Shown: one piece after another, positions 33,985 through 44,400 of the stretch
Position numbering within the stretch: the first letter of the stretch is position 1
Layout: every line of letters starts with the position of its first letter
Origin: Sphagnum magellanicum
Taxonomy: Eukaryota; Streptophyta; Sphagnopsida; Sphagnales; Sphagnaceae
Length of the DNA: 64,000 nt
Direction: 5' to 3'
NCBI GenBank assembly: GCA_021904315.1
Contig: CM038920.1
Coordinates: 806,001-870,000 of the forward strand
Program-made: the position numbers and the translations under genes
Notes under the pieces: generated by a model
Told to the model about the DNA's origin: nothing
Database searches by the model: none
Seen by the model: only the letters and a program-made list of their open reading frames with translations

Positions 33985-34600
33985 CTAGGGGTGGGAAAAG
34001 TGAATAGGTAATTAGTTAGGTACTTGGCTATGTAAAATACATAGGTAGGTAAGTAGGTATATAAGTAGGTAGTTGGATTAGTAGGCAAATTAATAAATAG
34101 AAAGGAAGTTCAAGGAGTAAAGTAGATAGGTTACTAGAGTAAATAGGTATATAGGTACGAAGTTGGGTTAGTAGGCAAGTTAATAAGTAGAAAGGAAGTT
34201 CAAGGAGCAAGGTAGATAGGTTACTAAAGTAGGTATGTAAGTTAGTAGGTAGAAAAAAAATTACATTAGCAAGGTAATTAAGTAGATAAGTAAGTTAGTA
34301 CGTAGAAAAGAAATTACCTTATCAAGGTGACTAAGTTTATAAAGTATTTATGTCAATAAGGTGGTTGTGTATATAGAGTTAAATAGTAATGTAGCTAGGT
34401 CAATAAGGTAGGTAGTTAGTACAATCATTAGGTTAGTAAGGTATGTAGTTAACAAAGTAGTTAGTTAGTAAGGTAGGTGGTTAGTATTGTAGTTATGTCA
34501 GTAGGATAACTAGTTATTAAAATAACTATGTTAGTAGGGGATAATTAAGAAGGTACCAAGGTTGGTACAATATTACGATGGTAAGGAGATGAGCAGGGTA
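33985..34600. repeat. GTAGG/TAGGTA short tandem region with 90-bp duplication
   Basis: Dense AGGTAGGTAAGTAGG words occur. AGTAGGCAAATTAATAAATA at 34080 recurs as AGTAGGCAAGTTAATAAGTA at 34170, a 90-base period. The end (AGCTATGTGTGATGTCGGG) matches the family A end at 5590. Confidence 0.7.
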
Positions 34601-34656
34601 GCTATGTGTGATGTCGGGTCTAGGAAAAAACAACAAAGAACAAACTAAAAAAAGAA

Positions 34657-36872
34657 GGGGGCTGATCCTCCCACCCTGCTGATTTGCTTCTCCCACCTTC
34701 CCTCCCCCCTTATCTCGTCTCCTCCCTTTAATTCTCACCACCTTCGTCTCCGCCTTTCTGATTCCCCCCCATTCCTTGTACCGCCACGCCATGAACCCCC
34801 CTCCCGAGGCCACTTATGACGATGTCGATGCCTTGAAGGCTGCGTGCAAACAGCATGCCGCTGCTCATCTCTATAGCGTCACCACTAAGCGGTCCGATTA
34901 CAAGATGGGCGTCCTATTGCTACACTGCGGCAAGTCTGGTACACGCGATGATCGCCATGGCCTAACAGAGGAAACACGCTAGCGCCCTTCGAGCTCGGTC
35001 CTAACCGGTTGCCCTTTCTTTTGCATGGCCGTCATAATCGAGTCGGGAGCTGGACGTTATGTGTGAAATGCGGAGAGCATAACCACTCACCGCTGACTCG
35101 TGAAGCTGTGCATCTGTCTCACCACAAGATGACCAACGACGTAAAAGAACACGTTCGCACTTTGTCCGCCGCTGGTGTTGCACCTACTCAGATCCTGACG
35201 TTGATATGTTCAAAACCCTCGGGCGAACACGTCATTGCACGCGACGTATACAACTTGAAGAGGTAGCACAGAATCGAGCAACTTGATGGCCAGACGTTAA
35301 TGGAAACTTTGCTCTCGTCCTTGATCAAATTGGATGTACCCAACACCCATTGTGTTGATGCTAGCGGGCGCCTAACACGACTCACCTTCACAAGCACCAA
35401 GGTTGTACAGCTTACTCGTCGCTTTGGAACGGTCTTGACCATGGACTGCACCTACAAAACGAACATGTTCAAGATGCCCCTACTTCACATTGTTAGCTTT
35501 GCTTGCACTGGGGCAACCTTCACATCGGCCATTGTGTTTCTCAATGCAGAGACGATTGAGGACTATGAGTGGGCACTAAACACCTACAAAGGCTTTATGG
35601 GCAACTACCTGCCGCTCGCCATTGTCACTGATTGCGAGTTGGCACTAATGCGAGCGACCGAGATTGCTTTTCCCGTCGCCCACAAGATGCTCTGTCGATG
35701 GCATATCTGCAAGAACGTGATGGCGAAGCACCGGACAGGCTTCACTGAGGAGGACTAGCAAACGTTCATGACATTGTTCTCAGGGGTGATGCGAACGGGC
35801 ACGAAGGACGAGCTGCAGGAGAAGCTGGTGCAAATTCAAACGGAGTGGGTGCGTACCCAGCCGCGTGCTGTGCAATATGTGCTTTCCTGGATGCAGTATA
35901 AGACATACTTTGTTGGCGCATATGTTGACAAAGTGTCGCATTTCGAGTCGTCATCCTCATCACGTGTGGAAGGCGCACACTCAGCGTTGAAGTAGCGCTT
36001 GCAGGTTAGCACTGGTGACATGATGACTGTGGTCGAACGTGTACTGTAATTTATCGTCGATCAGTATGAAGAGATTGATACTGCCATCTCACAACAGAAG
36101 GAGCGGTGTAATCCTGTTCACTCCGACATGTTCTATGACCAGGTGTGTAGAGCTTCCTACTTCCATTTGATCAAGTCTTATGTTGTGGACTAGGTTGGGG
36201 GTCAGAGAGGTCAGGTGGAAAAGTTCCTTTTCTAAGTCCAATTTCGTTGGACTCCTCCCTTGACCTCTTGTATTATTTCCCTATATTTATTGTATACCTC
36301 CATCTCCTCACAAGTGGTCCGACAGGTCTCTTCAGTTACTCTCATCAAGATCCACCTTCAATTTACGATTGCCAAAGAGCATGTAGGGCGCAAAGTCCGT
36401 CTGCAACCAGACCCCTGCTTCGAGACTGTCATGGGACTTCCTTTAGCGACCACAATCTACGATCTGTGTGCTGCAAACCAGAGCCTACCAATGAGTGCGG
36501 TACACAAGCAGTGGTGGCTTGCGCTATATCTACAAGTTGGTACACCTGCAATACAGATTCTCGAGCATGTCGTTGCCCATGTACGCAGACGCCCATCCGT
36601 TGCTGTTGTCGCCGCGCATGCCACAAGCCGCCAGCCAATATCATCAACGCGTCGGGAACCAAGCGCCTTTGAGACAATTGGCAGAGCCCCGCGTCTTTGC
36701 AAGGAATGCAGGAGGCTTGGACACGACGTTCGTAATTGCCCAGTACTTAGGCCATTAATGGGGGGGAATCAGAAAGGCGGAGACAGAGGTGGTGAGAATT
36801 AAAGGGAGGAGACAAGATAAGGGGGGGAAAGGGTGGGAGAAGCAAATCAGCAGGGTGGGAGGATCAGCCCCC
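34657..36872 (+). mobile_element. Full-length Mutator-like element (MULE)
   Basis: Terminal inverted repeats of about 116 bases: 34657-34773 (GGGGGCTGATCCTCCCACC...) against the reverse complement of 36757-36872. The flanking 8-bp direct repeat AAAAAGAA lies at 34649-34656 and 36873-36880. The element is much richer in G+C than its surroundings. It encodes a decayed FAR1/MULE transposase. The related sequence at 5591-5740 has the flanks without the insert, which confirms the boundaries. Confidence 0.92.
34791..36802 (+). pseudogene. MULE transposase (FAR1-type), decayed
   Basis: ATG 34791 opens a FAR1-type DNA-binding region (TYDDVDALKAACKQHA, then LLLHCGKSG) to about LTGCPF near 35010, where a one-base shift moves into the frame used by the rest. 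Then come VKCGEHNHSPLT, the MULE catalytic domain with MDCTYKTN (Asp at 35444) and VTDCELALMRA (Asp at 35630), LCRWHICKN, and SSRVEGAHSALK holding a likely catalytic Glu (about 35968). A SWIM-like stretch follows (GLPLATTIYDLCAANQSLP; the expected GLPC cysteine reads Leu), then a CCHC knuckle CKECRRLGHDVRNC at 36699. In-frame stops are TAG at 34980, 35264, 35756 and 35993 and TAA at 36047. A likely intron starts at CCAG|GTGTGT (36143) and ends near 36300-36315. It is not functional, but it is recognisable throughout. Confidence 0.88.
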
Positions 36873-36880
36873 AAAAAGAA

Positions 36881-37693
36881 AAGATACAAGAGTCAACAGC
36901 GAAAAGAAATGGACTATGATGAACCCCATCTGACGCCGAATGAAAAACCACAGCCCATCCAGTGGACAGAATGACCAACTGGTGCATTGGTGGCTGCTGG
37001 TTGACTCTGGCCACAAATTAGATATCAAGGAACATGATCCATCTGCTTAATGGCTGACATTCCTAGGATATGTTACCGAACATTTTCTCAAACATTGGCT
37101 TAACTGAGGGACAAAAGGCTTCATTTTCTCTGGAACAACAATTCCTGCCTAATTCCTACAAGAACATTATGACTGACAAGAGGGGCCAATTCAAGGATTC
37201 TCAGTTTGAGGACTCCAGGTTTGAGTTTTGGCTTGCAGACAGATCACAATTTGGCGGAAACTGTGATCTGTACCTTCTCAGCTCAACAAAATTGGTTCAG
37301 CATTGCTCCATGGTTTTTTCACAATTCACTTGTAAATGACTCTGTACATTTTGGTCTGGTGAACTCCTATAATTTACAGATTTAGAATTTACAATTGGGG
37401 TTCTACCACACCAAGTGGATCAACTTGGGTGAGCTTCATGTTAAGTCCACAGGGCCCCAAAAACTGGATAAACAACCAATCTGTAATAACAAACATTTCC
37501 TTCATCCCCTAATGGCTTCCCAAATTAAGCAACCCAATTTATCAATGCAAAGTGTTATTTAACACCCATTGACTGAGATGGTAAGAATATGACCATACCA
37601 AGGAGCCTCAAAGAAAAAGATATTTGACCATGACTACCTCAAAAATTTAGCACATTTTAACAGTTCTCAATTAGCTTCTTGTGTTGCATGTAT
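36881..37693 (+). repeat. Family B, copy 5, left part
   Basis: GACGCCGAATGAAAAACCAC at about 36932 continues the MULE target sequence, and from about 37015 (ACAAATTAGATATCAAGGAACATG) matches family B. The conserved segment at 37115-37290 is open here in the frame KGQFKDSQFEDSRFEFW..., whereas copies 1 and 6 have a stop after SQFG. Confidence 0.7.
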
Positions 37694-37701
37694 GTGTGTA
37701 C

Positions 37702-38602
37702 CAGTGTTGTGTGTGTAATGGTTTGGGACTTACACTCCATGTAAGTGTAACTCTCATAATGAAATTTATTTACACTCCATGCAAGTGTAAGTATATAATA
37801 TTCATTTACATTCATGTAAGTGTAAAAGAAAAAATTATATATAATTTTAAACAGTCCAATAAAACTATGTAAATATGTAACAATATAAAAATATAAAGAG
37901 TATGATTTTTACTTGAGGAGGGGAGATTTCATAATGTTTTCGAAGATAAGCCAGCTAAATGGCCCGTTGCCCAAAAAAAAACCATCAAATATACACCCAC
38001 AACTAATTCATATGACTTTGCAAGAAGGTCTGGTTATTCAAAATATATAATAAAATTATCTATAAAGTAAGGACAACAACACTAGAACCGTGAGTTTGAT
38101 CATAACTAGCGTGAGATTCAAAAAAATAAAAAGCATTCGCATTCAAGGGTGTGGTGGGGGGGGGGGGGGGGGGCCTCAGTTTTTGTGGTGAACTCAGTTT
38201 CACCCTGTCTTTCCTTTTTCTTTAGCGCCTCCACTGTTGCTGCATATATTTTCACTGCTCCTACTTGTAAAGCTACTATAATTAGTCTTCAACCCTGTGC
38301 ATTAATTGCTGATTTTCAGCATTTCATTCCCAGATTTAATAAAATTTCATTACTTTATGGATACCCCTGAACAAAGGGTTTGGGTGAAAGGAGGCTCAAA
38401 GACAGGGTGACTTTAGAAATAATTTTAGTATTTACACTTACACGGCCCAAAGCATTTAAGCTGGCCTCACGTAAGTGTAAAAATATATATATATACACAC
38501 TGCAACAGAATAAGTGTAAATGTAACAAATTTGGACATGTAAGTGTAAACCTGGCATTTACACATCGTATATACAACTTTAACACTTACATGCACAACAC
38601 TG
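37702..38602 (+). mobile_element. Non-autonomous hAT-like element, 901 bp
   Basis: It begins CAGTGTTGTG and ends CACAACACTG, a perfect 10-base inverted repeat. It is flanked by GTGTGTAC (37694-37701) and GTTTGTAC (38603-38610), an 8-bp target duplication with one change. Many copies of CATGTAAGTGTAA and its reverse complement TTACACTTACATG sit near both ends, as hAT subterminal repeats do. Family B copies 1 and 6 carry one uninterrupted site here (for example 807-814). No transposase is encoded. Confidence 0.82.
38156..38173 (+). repeat. 18-base G homopolymer
   Basis: A run of 18 G follows GGGTGTGGT inside the hAT-like element. It could form a G-quadruplex, and its length in the assembly may be unreliable. 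Confidence 0.9.
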
Positions 38603-38610
38603 GTTTGTAC

Positions 38611-38915
38611 AATGAGGATACCAAAATTTGGCAACTGAGTGATAAAATAATGCAGGTTGTTGGTGGCAGATGTTGATGGAGACAGTTGTAGTATATTGAT
38701 GTCTGCATCAACCACACAGGAAACTATTTTTCCTCCTGCAAGAAAGTGCTCTCAGATGGCCTCATATTCACTGCCATCGTATGCTAGAAGCTACCCATTC
38801 CCTCAAGTGGATGAATGTGTCCCAATTATAGAATTCAAGGAGAAGATTGGAATTCAATTTATCCTAGTGCCACAACACAATCAATAGTATGACTTTGTCA
38901 ATATATCCAGTTTGA
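38611..38915 (+). repeat. Family B, copy 5, right part
   Basis: AATGAGGATACCAAAATTTG to TTGTCAATATATCCAG continues the sequence interrupted at 37694 and matches 815-945 and 6213-6345. The site at about 38790-38815 is the uninterrupted counterpart of the fold-back MITE insertion at 5841. Confidence 0.7.
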
Positions 38916-39640
38916 ACCACAAATGTCATCCAAAACCTTAGTATATCCAGTTTGAAACACACATATTATCCAAAACTGAGACTTATGCCATCAAAACCAC
39001 CTAGTCAGGATTGAGCTTGATGTTAACCACTGGGAGATATTGTAAGAAAAGTGGTTGAAATTGTTTGCAATCAAATGGTATGTGTTCCCATGAGTGCATT
39101 GGTTACACATTGGACATGTAAGACCAAATCTAAATTGAACCCATCGTGATATATATATATAGATATAGTCGCTAATGACCAACATAGGACAATATATGGG
39201 TATTTATGACAATTTATGAATATGCCATATACCTTGGTTAGATGCCATCATAACTTGTGGGTTCCAGTGTGTATAGGGCATGGTCAATGTTGAAAGCCAA
39301 ATGTTTAATGTGTTGGTTTGTTTGGTGAAGACTTTGATGTACATTTCATGGCATGGATGATGGACCTTGTGTATTTCCTCTTTCTCATGTTGAGAAACAA
39401 GTCATAACCATATTAGCTTCAAAGAAAAAGTATTTAAAGCTTTCTAGGTTTTGAACCCCAAAATAAAAACCACTCTGGATGTCAGGCTACCATGAATAGT
39501 TGTACAAATGTCCAGGGGCTTTGCAATGAAATATCCCATAAGTCACTTTGCACTTCAAAGTTAAATTTGAAAGCTCTAAAGAACTTGCCAAGCAACAGAG
39601 GTTCAGAGACACTGAGTATATGATTGAAGTCTTACTACAA
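38916..39640. other. Intergenic, no gene seen
   Basis: Moderately AT-rich, with a short TATATATATATAGATATAG run at about 39151. No motif was recognised. Confidence 0.4.
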
Positions 39641-39644
39641 GCTT

Positions 39645-40020
39645 GTGATCTAGTGTTGGTCTGGTAACAACTTTTGAACATACCAGCCTTGTCCTGGTAA
39701 GGGTTCTTTTTTTAAAAAGAAACTTATACCAGGCTGGTACTGGTGTTGGGTACTTTCAAAAAACTTTCATACCAGTCTGTTCCTAGTATTGGGTCCTAGA
39801 TCTTGCACTCGCACGAGGCAGGTATTCATACCTGATATTGGAACTGCTATAAACTTGATACAAGGCCACTATTACCTTAAATCCCTACCAAGCTAGTAAT
39901 GATACCTGGCTGGTAGCTCATACCAGACTGGTTGGGTCCTTGTTACTAGCATTTATACGTCTACAGTTTATACTAGTGGTGGTACCAGGCCCAGGCCTCT
40001 AAAATTGCAGACCCAACACT
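39645..40020. repeat. TACCAG/CTGGTA-rich repeat family F, copy 2
   Basis: TGTTGGTCTGGTAACAACTTTTGAACATACCAGCCTTGTCC and following words match the style and order of 11020-11880. Confidence 0.6.
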
Positions 40021-40164
40021 GGTTTGATCGCACACCATGCTTGCATCAATCCATCCAAAATTACAAATTATAGAAATTTCCCTATTCAATTCGACATCAA
40101 ATCTGAAAAGAAAGACAAAAGCAAAACAAACCCATGAGTCCCCCATGCTAATTAATTGATTCAT

Positions 40165-40585
40165 GAGTAAGTCCCCCAATTGTTTGAAAATGGTGACAAA
40201 CAAATGTAGGAATAGAAATTTTGCCCAGGCAATGAGGCAATAGAGCATGCATTCGAAAGACCCATGGTTTTGTCTTTTGGGGAGGGCGGGTGTGGGTGTT
40301 GAATTTTTTCATGTTCCTGATCTGTTCTTTTCAAGTTCTCACAAGGTCCCCAAGTTCTTAATGTGTTCCCCCAGATGTTCCTAATAGCACCACACTTGAT
40401 TTGCCCAAAGTGGTCATCTTTTCGCCTATATAGGTGGACCAGAGGGGATTCACTCCATCTTCCAAAAGAAAATTTCATTTGGTGTGCCTTCAAAGTGTTT
40501 TTTTGGTTGGGTAATGGGCCAATCAAAATGGCTCATTGCAAAGAAAAAAAGTCCAACTTGTTAGGCAACCCCCATCTACTTAATA
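40165..40585 (+). repeat. Repeat G, copy 3
   Basis: AAAATGGTGACAAACAAATG, GGGGAGGGCGGG, AAGTTCTTAATGTGTTCCCC, CGCCTATATAGGTGGACC, ATGGGCCAATCAAAATGGCTC and AAGTCCAACTTG follow copies 1 and 2 at 23745-24565. Confidence 0.65.
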
Positions 40586-40589
40586 TAAG

Positions 40590-41535
40590 GATGAATAACA
40601 AGAGCCCTATAATGGAAAGCAGCTATGGAGGCAGATTCTATAGGGACAGTGGGCTAAGGGGAAGGTGCCCCTAAATTGTGCTTAAAAGTTTAGGCATTTG
40701 GAGTGTGCTTAGGAATATCATAGCCTAGGGTCAGTTTCCACATTGATAAAATGAATTTTTTTTTTCCCCAAAAAATGAATTCGTTTTTTCATTTTGAAAT
40801 TATAATTTTTTACATCCTCTATTATAATATTGTGATATGAACGGTGAAATCATTTAGAGTGTAGCCTATGATAATTATGATGATTTTCGACATGTTAACT
40901 TCCTATTTTCATTTCACTATTTTGAGGATTATCTAAAGACAAAACTGACCTTAGGGAAAGGTAGCACAAAGCATCAATTGCTAACCTATGGGAATTCTAC
41001 ATAGTGGAACACAGACAAAGGTTCTCAAGATATTTGTAAAATGCCCAATGGAGATGGAATCTACAGGGGATGACCTGGCGCATTGGCATTCTGCTTTGCA
41101 AAACACCCCCCATTAGGTTAGGCCTTTGCATTTTGTAATTTATTGTTGTAGTGGGTTGTCTTGATCATTACACCCAAAAAATGTTATTTGTGAAGTCATC
41201 ATTTTAGCTACAAGAATGGCCATTTTGGCCCATACAGAGGATGAAACGTGCAACAAGGGATGTAACATGTAGTTAAGAAATTAATAGGGACCCAAACTCA
41301 ATTTTGCACCAAATTTGGTGGTATCTCTACTTTGGTCCCTTCTGTTTGTTTTCACATGAAAGAACCGACCTTGAGATCAAGGCACAAGCTCAAGTGCTCT
41401 TCTTTACAAAGCTAATTAGCATTGATGTGTACGCATTAGAGTGTGATGAGAGAGTTTTTTCATGCAATCATGAAGGGCATGTGAGGATTTGAAAGATTAA
41501 AAACTTTACATGAAAACACAAAGTGTGAAAATGTG
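40590..41535. other. Intergenic, no gene seen
   Basis: Only short frames are present. A small open segment at 41304-41492 has no recognised similarity. Confidence 0.4.
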
Positions 41536-41539
41536 AGGG

Positions 41540-41970
41540 AACTCACAAATGCATATTGGGGACCTATTTTGGTCTTGGGATCTCACAAATTATACATATA
41601 ATGAGAATTTGATTTGGTTTGGGAGCTCACAAATATACATAACGGACATTTGATTTGATTGTAAGAATTCACAAATATGCATAATGGGGTTCTCATTTGA
41701 CCTTGGGAGCTCACAAATGCATAATTGAGGTTTGTTTTGGTTTTGGAAGTTCACATGATGTGGGTTTGTTTTGGATTTAATAGCTCATGAATTTGCACAA
41801 TGGGCCTATTTTGGTCTTGTGAGCTCACAAATGCATGATGGTGTGTATTTTGATTTTGAAAGTTCACAAATGCACATAATGGGGGTCTATTTTGATTTTG
41901 AAAGTTCACAAATGCATGTAACGAAAGTTTATTTTGATCTTGAGAACTCATAAATGCATAATGACAAGTT
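41540..41970 (+). repeat. Minisatellite, ~50-bp unit, about nine copies
   Basis: The unit is roughly GGGAGCTCACAAATGCATAATGGGGTCTATTTTGATTTT. CTCACAAATGCA or a one-base variant recurs at about 50-base spacing through the block. Confidence 0.8.
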
Positions 41971-43980
41971 TGTTTTACTATTTACATCCATCTAAATATT
42001 ACATTTATGATGCTTAAAGCCTTAATCCTTCATAATTGTAGGGTATTTGCAAGCTAGAACGGATCACTTTTTGCATCACAAGGCCATTTTTTAGCACCCA
42101 TGGATTAAAATTTGTCCCACGTCTTGAATTGTTATTAATTTTTTTAAAAAAGAATTCATGTATGTGATTGTTATATAATCTAGTGTAATAGAATCTTGAA
42201 ATTGTTTGAAATTACATATTTTACACCAAATGGGGGACTTTTCATTGCATATAAATTATAGTGTTACAGTACATAAAGGATGTGGAAATAGACTCACCAT
42301 ATGTTGAACTTATAATAAATAAAATTCATTGTTTCTCCAAAATTCAAAAATGTGGTTAGTAATTCAAAACATGTGTTTGAAAATCATTTGAATGCCACAT
42401 AAAAGTTTTATGGACTTTTACATAAGCCAAAAATTGATGAAAACGGCAAAGCCCCTCATTATTACATTCTTATAAAATACTATTTTTTTTCATAAACATT
42501 GTAACCTAGGAGGTATTACATGGTCATGTGTCATTGCTTTTTTAAAAAGATGAACATTTTTACAAGTTTATAACTTTTTTTCCTATAAAAAATACACTAT
42601 GAAACATACTTTTAAGGTCTCACAAAATTGGTCAAAAGTGATCCACTCTAAATTGCAAATACCATGTATTACAACTACTCAAATACCCCTTCAAACCATT
42701 CTATGATACTTTCCATAACTCTTTTCATCAAGTTCATCAAATTTTCCAATTCTTCTCTTACATTTTATTCATATTCTCCATGTAACTCTAGGGTAATGTT
42801 TTCTCATCATTCTTCGTACCAACATCTCTCTTGCAATCTACTCCTCATTTTCAGGCCTTACATCCAAGCATTAACTTTAGTTTTTTCAAGGACATTCTCT
42901 TCAACAAATTTCTCCTTCATCATCATTACACCTACAAATACATAATCCAAACATATTGTTGTTCGCTTCATAAAAAAATGCACGCACCAAAATAAAATAA
43001 AATTCTTTCTCTTCCATTACACCAAAACAATACAAAATACTGATGCACTTTGTGTCAACTCAAAATTGCGAACCCCTTCAAGTCCTCCACTTTGCTTCTT
43101 ATACTAAAACTAACTAATTACATTTCCTTATTGACCTTTAATAAACTTCTAATTGATTCTCGTAACTTTTTTGCAATGTTGGTTTGACAAATCATCAATA
43201 TGCTTAATCAAATGCCCTATGCCTATTGATATGCATGGTCTTTGTTTAACAAGTTAGTTTATTTCTTACCAATTGTATGATGCTAATTAGCAATTTGCCA
43301 ATTTGTCTAAACACCACTTGGTCACCTATTTCTTCTTAGCATTTCAATATAACTTTAGGCTTCTCCAACTAATTTGCATGTCGATTTATAATACCCTTTA
43401 ATTACATGAGGTAATCCCATTACCTATCAAATTCATTCATATTATGCATCCAAAGATTTATTATGAAATGTATCCAAAACATTATGTACCTAAAAAGCTA
43501 TGTATCCAAATAACCATAAATTTGACCTTTTATCTCTTTGTTTATTTTATTTTTTCCTTTTTTGGGCCTTTGCTTATGCTTATGTTTTTTTCCTTTGTTT
43601 GTCCCATTTGGCTTTGTTTTTGCCTTTCCTCCTTTCTCTAACCTTTTAATTGTTCCTCTACTTCATTTTGTAATTAAGCAATGTGTTTATTTCATGTGTA
43701 AGAATGGATGAATTTTAAATAGTCGTAAATGGATTTATGGCATAATGCACAATTGAAGATCAAAAGGTTGTAAGAAGGACGTTAGTCAAGTGAAAGGCAA
43801 AAACGCCATTTGATTAAAAGGTTCAACACCAAATCATGGATTCATTGCATTTGGACACCATGGCAAGAATCTACAATCATCATTTTCATGTAATCATGAT
43901 AGGACCAAGTTACATAACTTATTTTTAATGCAATGTGAAAGGCAATTTACAACATTTTCTTATAATAATACATGTTTTCA
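41971..43980. other. AT-rich intergenic DNA, no gene seen
   Basis: No supportable coding sequence. Frames at 42664-42945 and 43444-43641 are pyrimidine- or AT-driven and show no family motif. Confidence 0.45.
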
Positions 43981-44400
43981 CACCTTGTTAAAAATAGTTT
44001 AAAGCCCAAACCCAAAAATCAATAATGAAAAGTAATTTTTTTAAAATCTTTAAATAACCATTTTAAAGTAACCCTTAAAATGGAAAATTGTAATTTAAAC
44101 CCCAAACCCCAAAACCTTACCTTAAAATGTAAACCCTAAGAAGATAATTAAAAATTCACCTTTAAAGCCCAAACCCTAATTTTTTAAAACAATTAAAAAA
44201 ACCCAAACCTTTAGAGAACAATTAAAAAGTAGCCCCTAAAGCCCAAACCCTAAAAGTTACTAACTAGAAAAATCCATAAATCCTAAACCCTAATTTTTTT
44301 TTGAAAAGTAACCTTTAAAACCAATACCTTAAAATTAAACCCTTAAACACATAATTATAAACCCTATACTTTAAACCATACAATCTTATATCCTTACAAT
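43981..44400 (+). repeat. Degenerate CCCTAAA-like block
   Basis: About ten scattered occurrences of AAACCCTAA, AAACCCCAAA or AAGCCCAAACCCTAA lie in A-rich spacers. The words resemble the plant telomere repeat but are neither tandem nor regular, so this is low-complexity sequence and not a telomere. Confidence 0.5.

Noticed and set aside
34028..34210. 60-codon minus-strand frame rich in Leu and Tyr
   Set aside because: It is produced by GTAGG/TAGGTA short tandem repeats.
35001..36702. Minus-strand frames within the MULE
   Set aside because: They are antisense shadows of the transposase frame.
41540..41970. Regular spacing suggesting a CRISPR-like array
   Set aside because: The spacers are as related to each other as the repeats, the units are diverged, and the context is a plant genome.
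43981..44400. Possible interstitial telomere (CCCTAAA words)
   Set aside because: The words are scattered and variable, with no tandem array.
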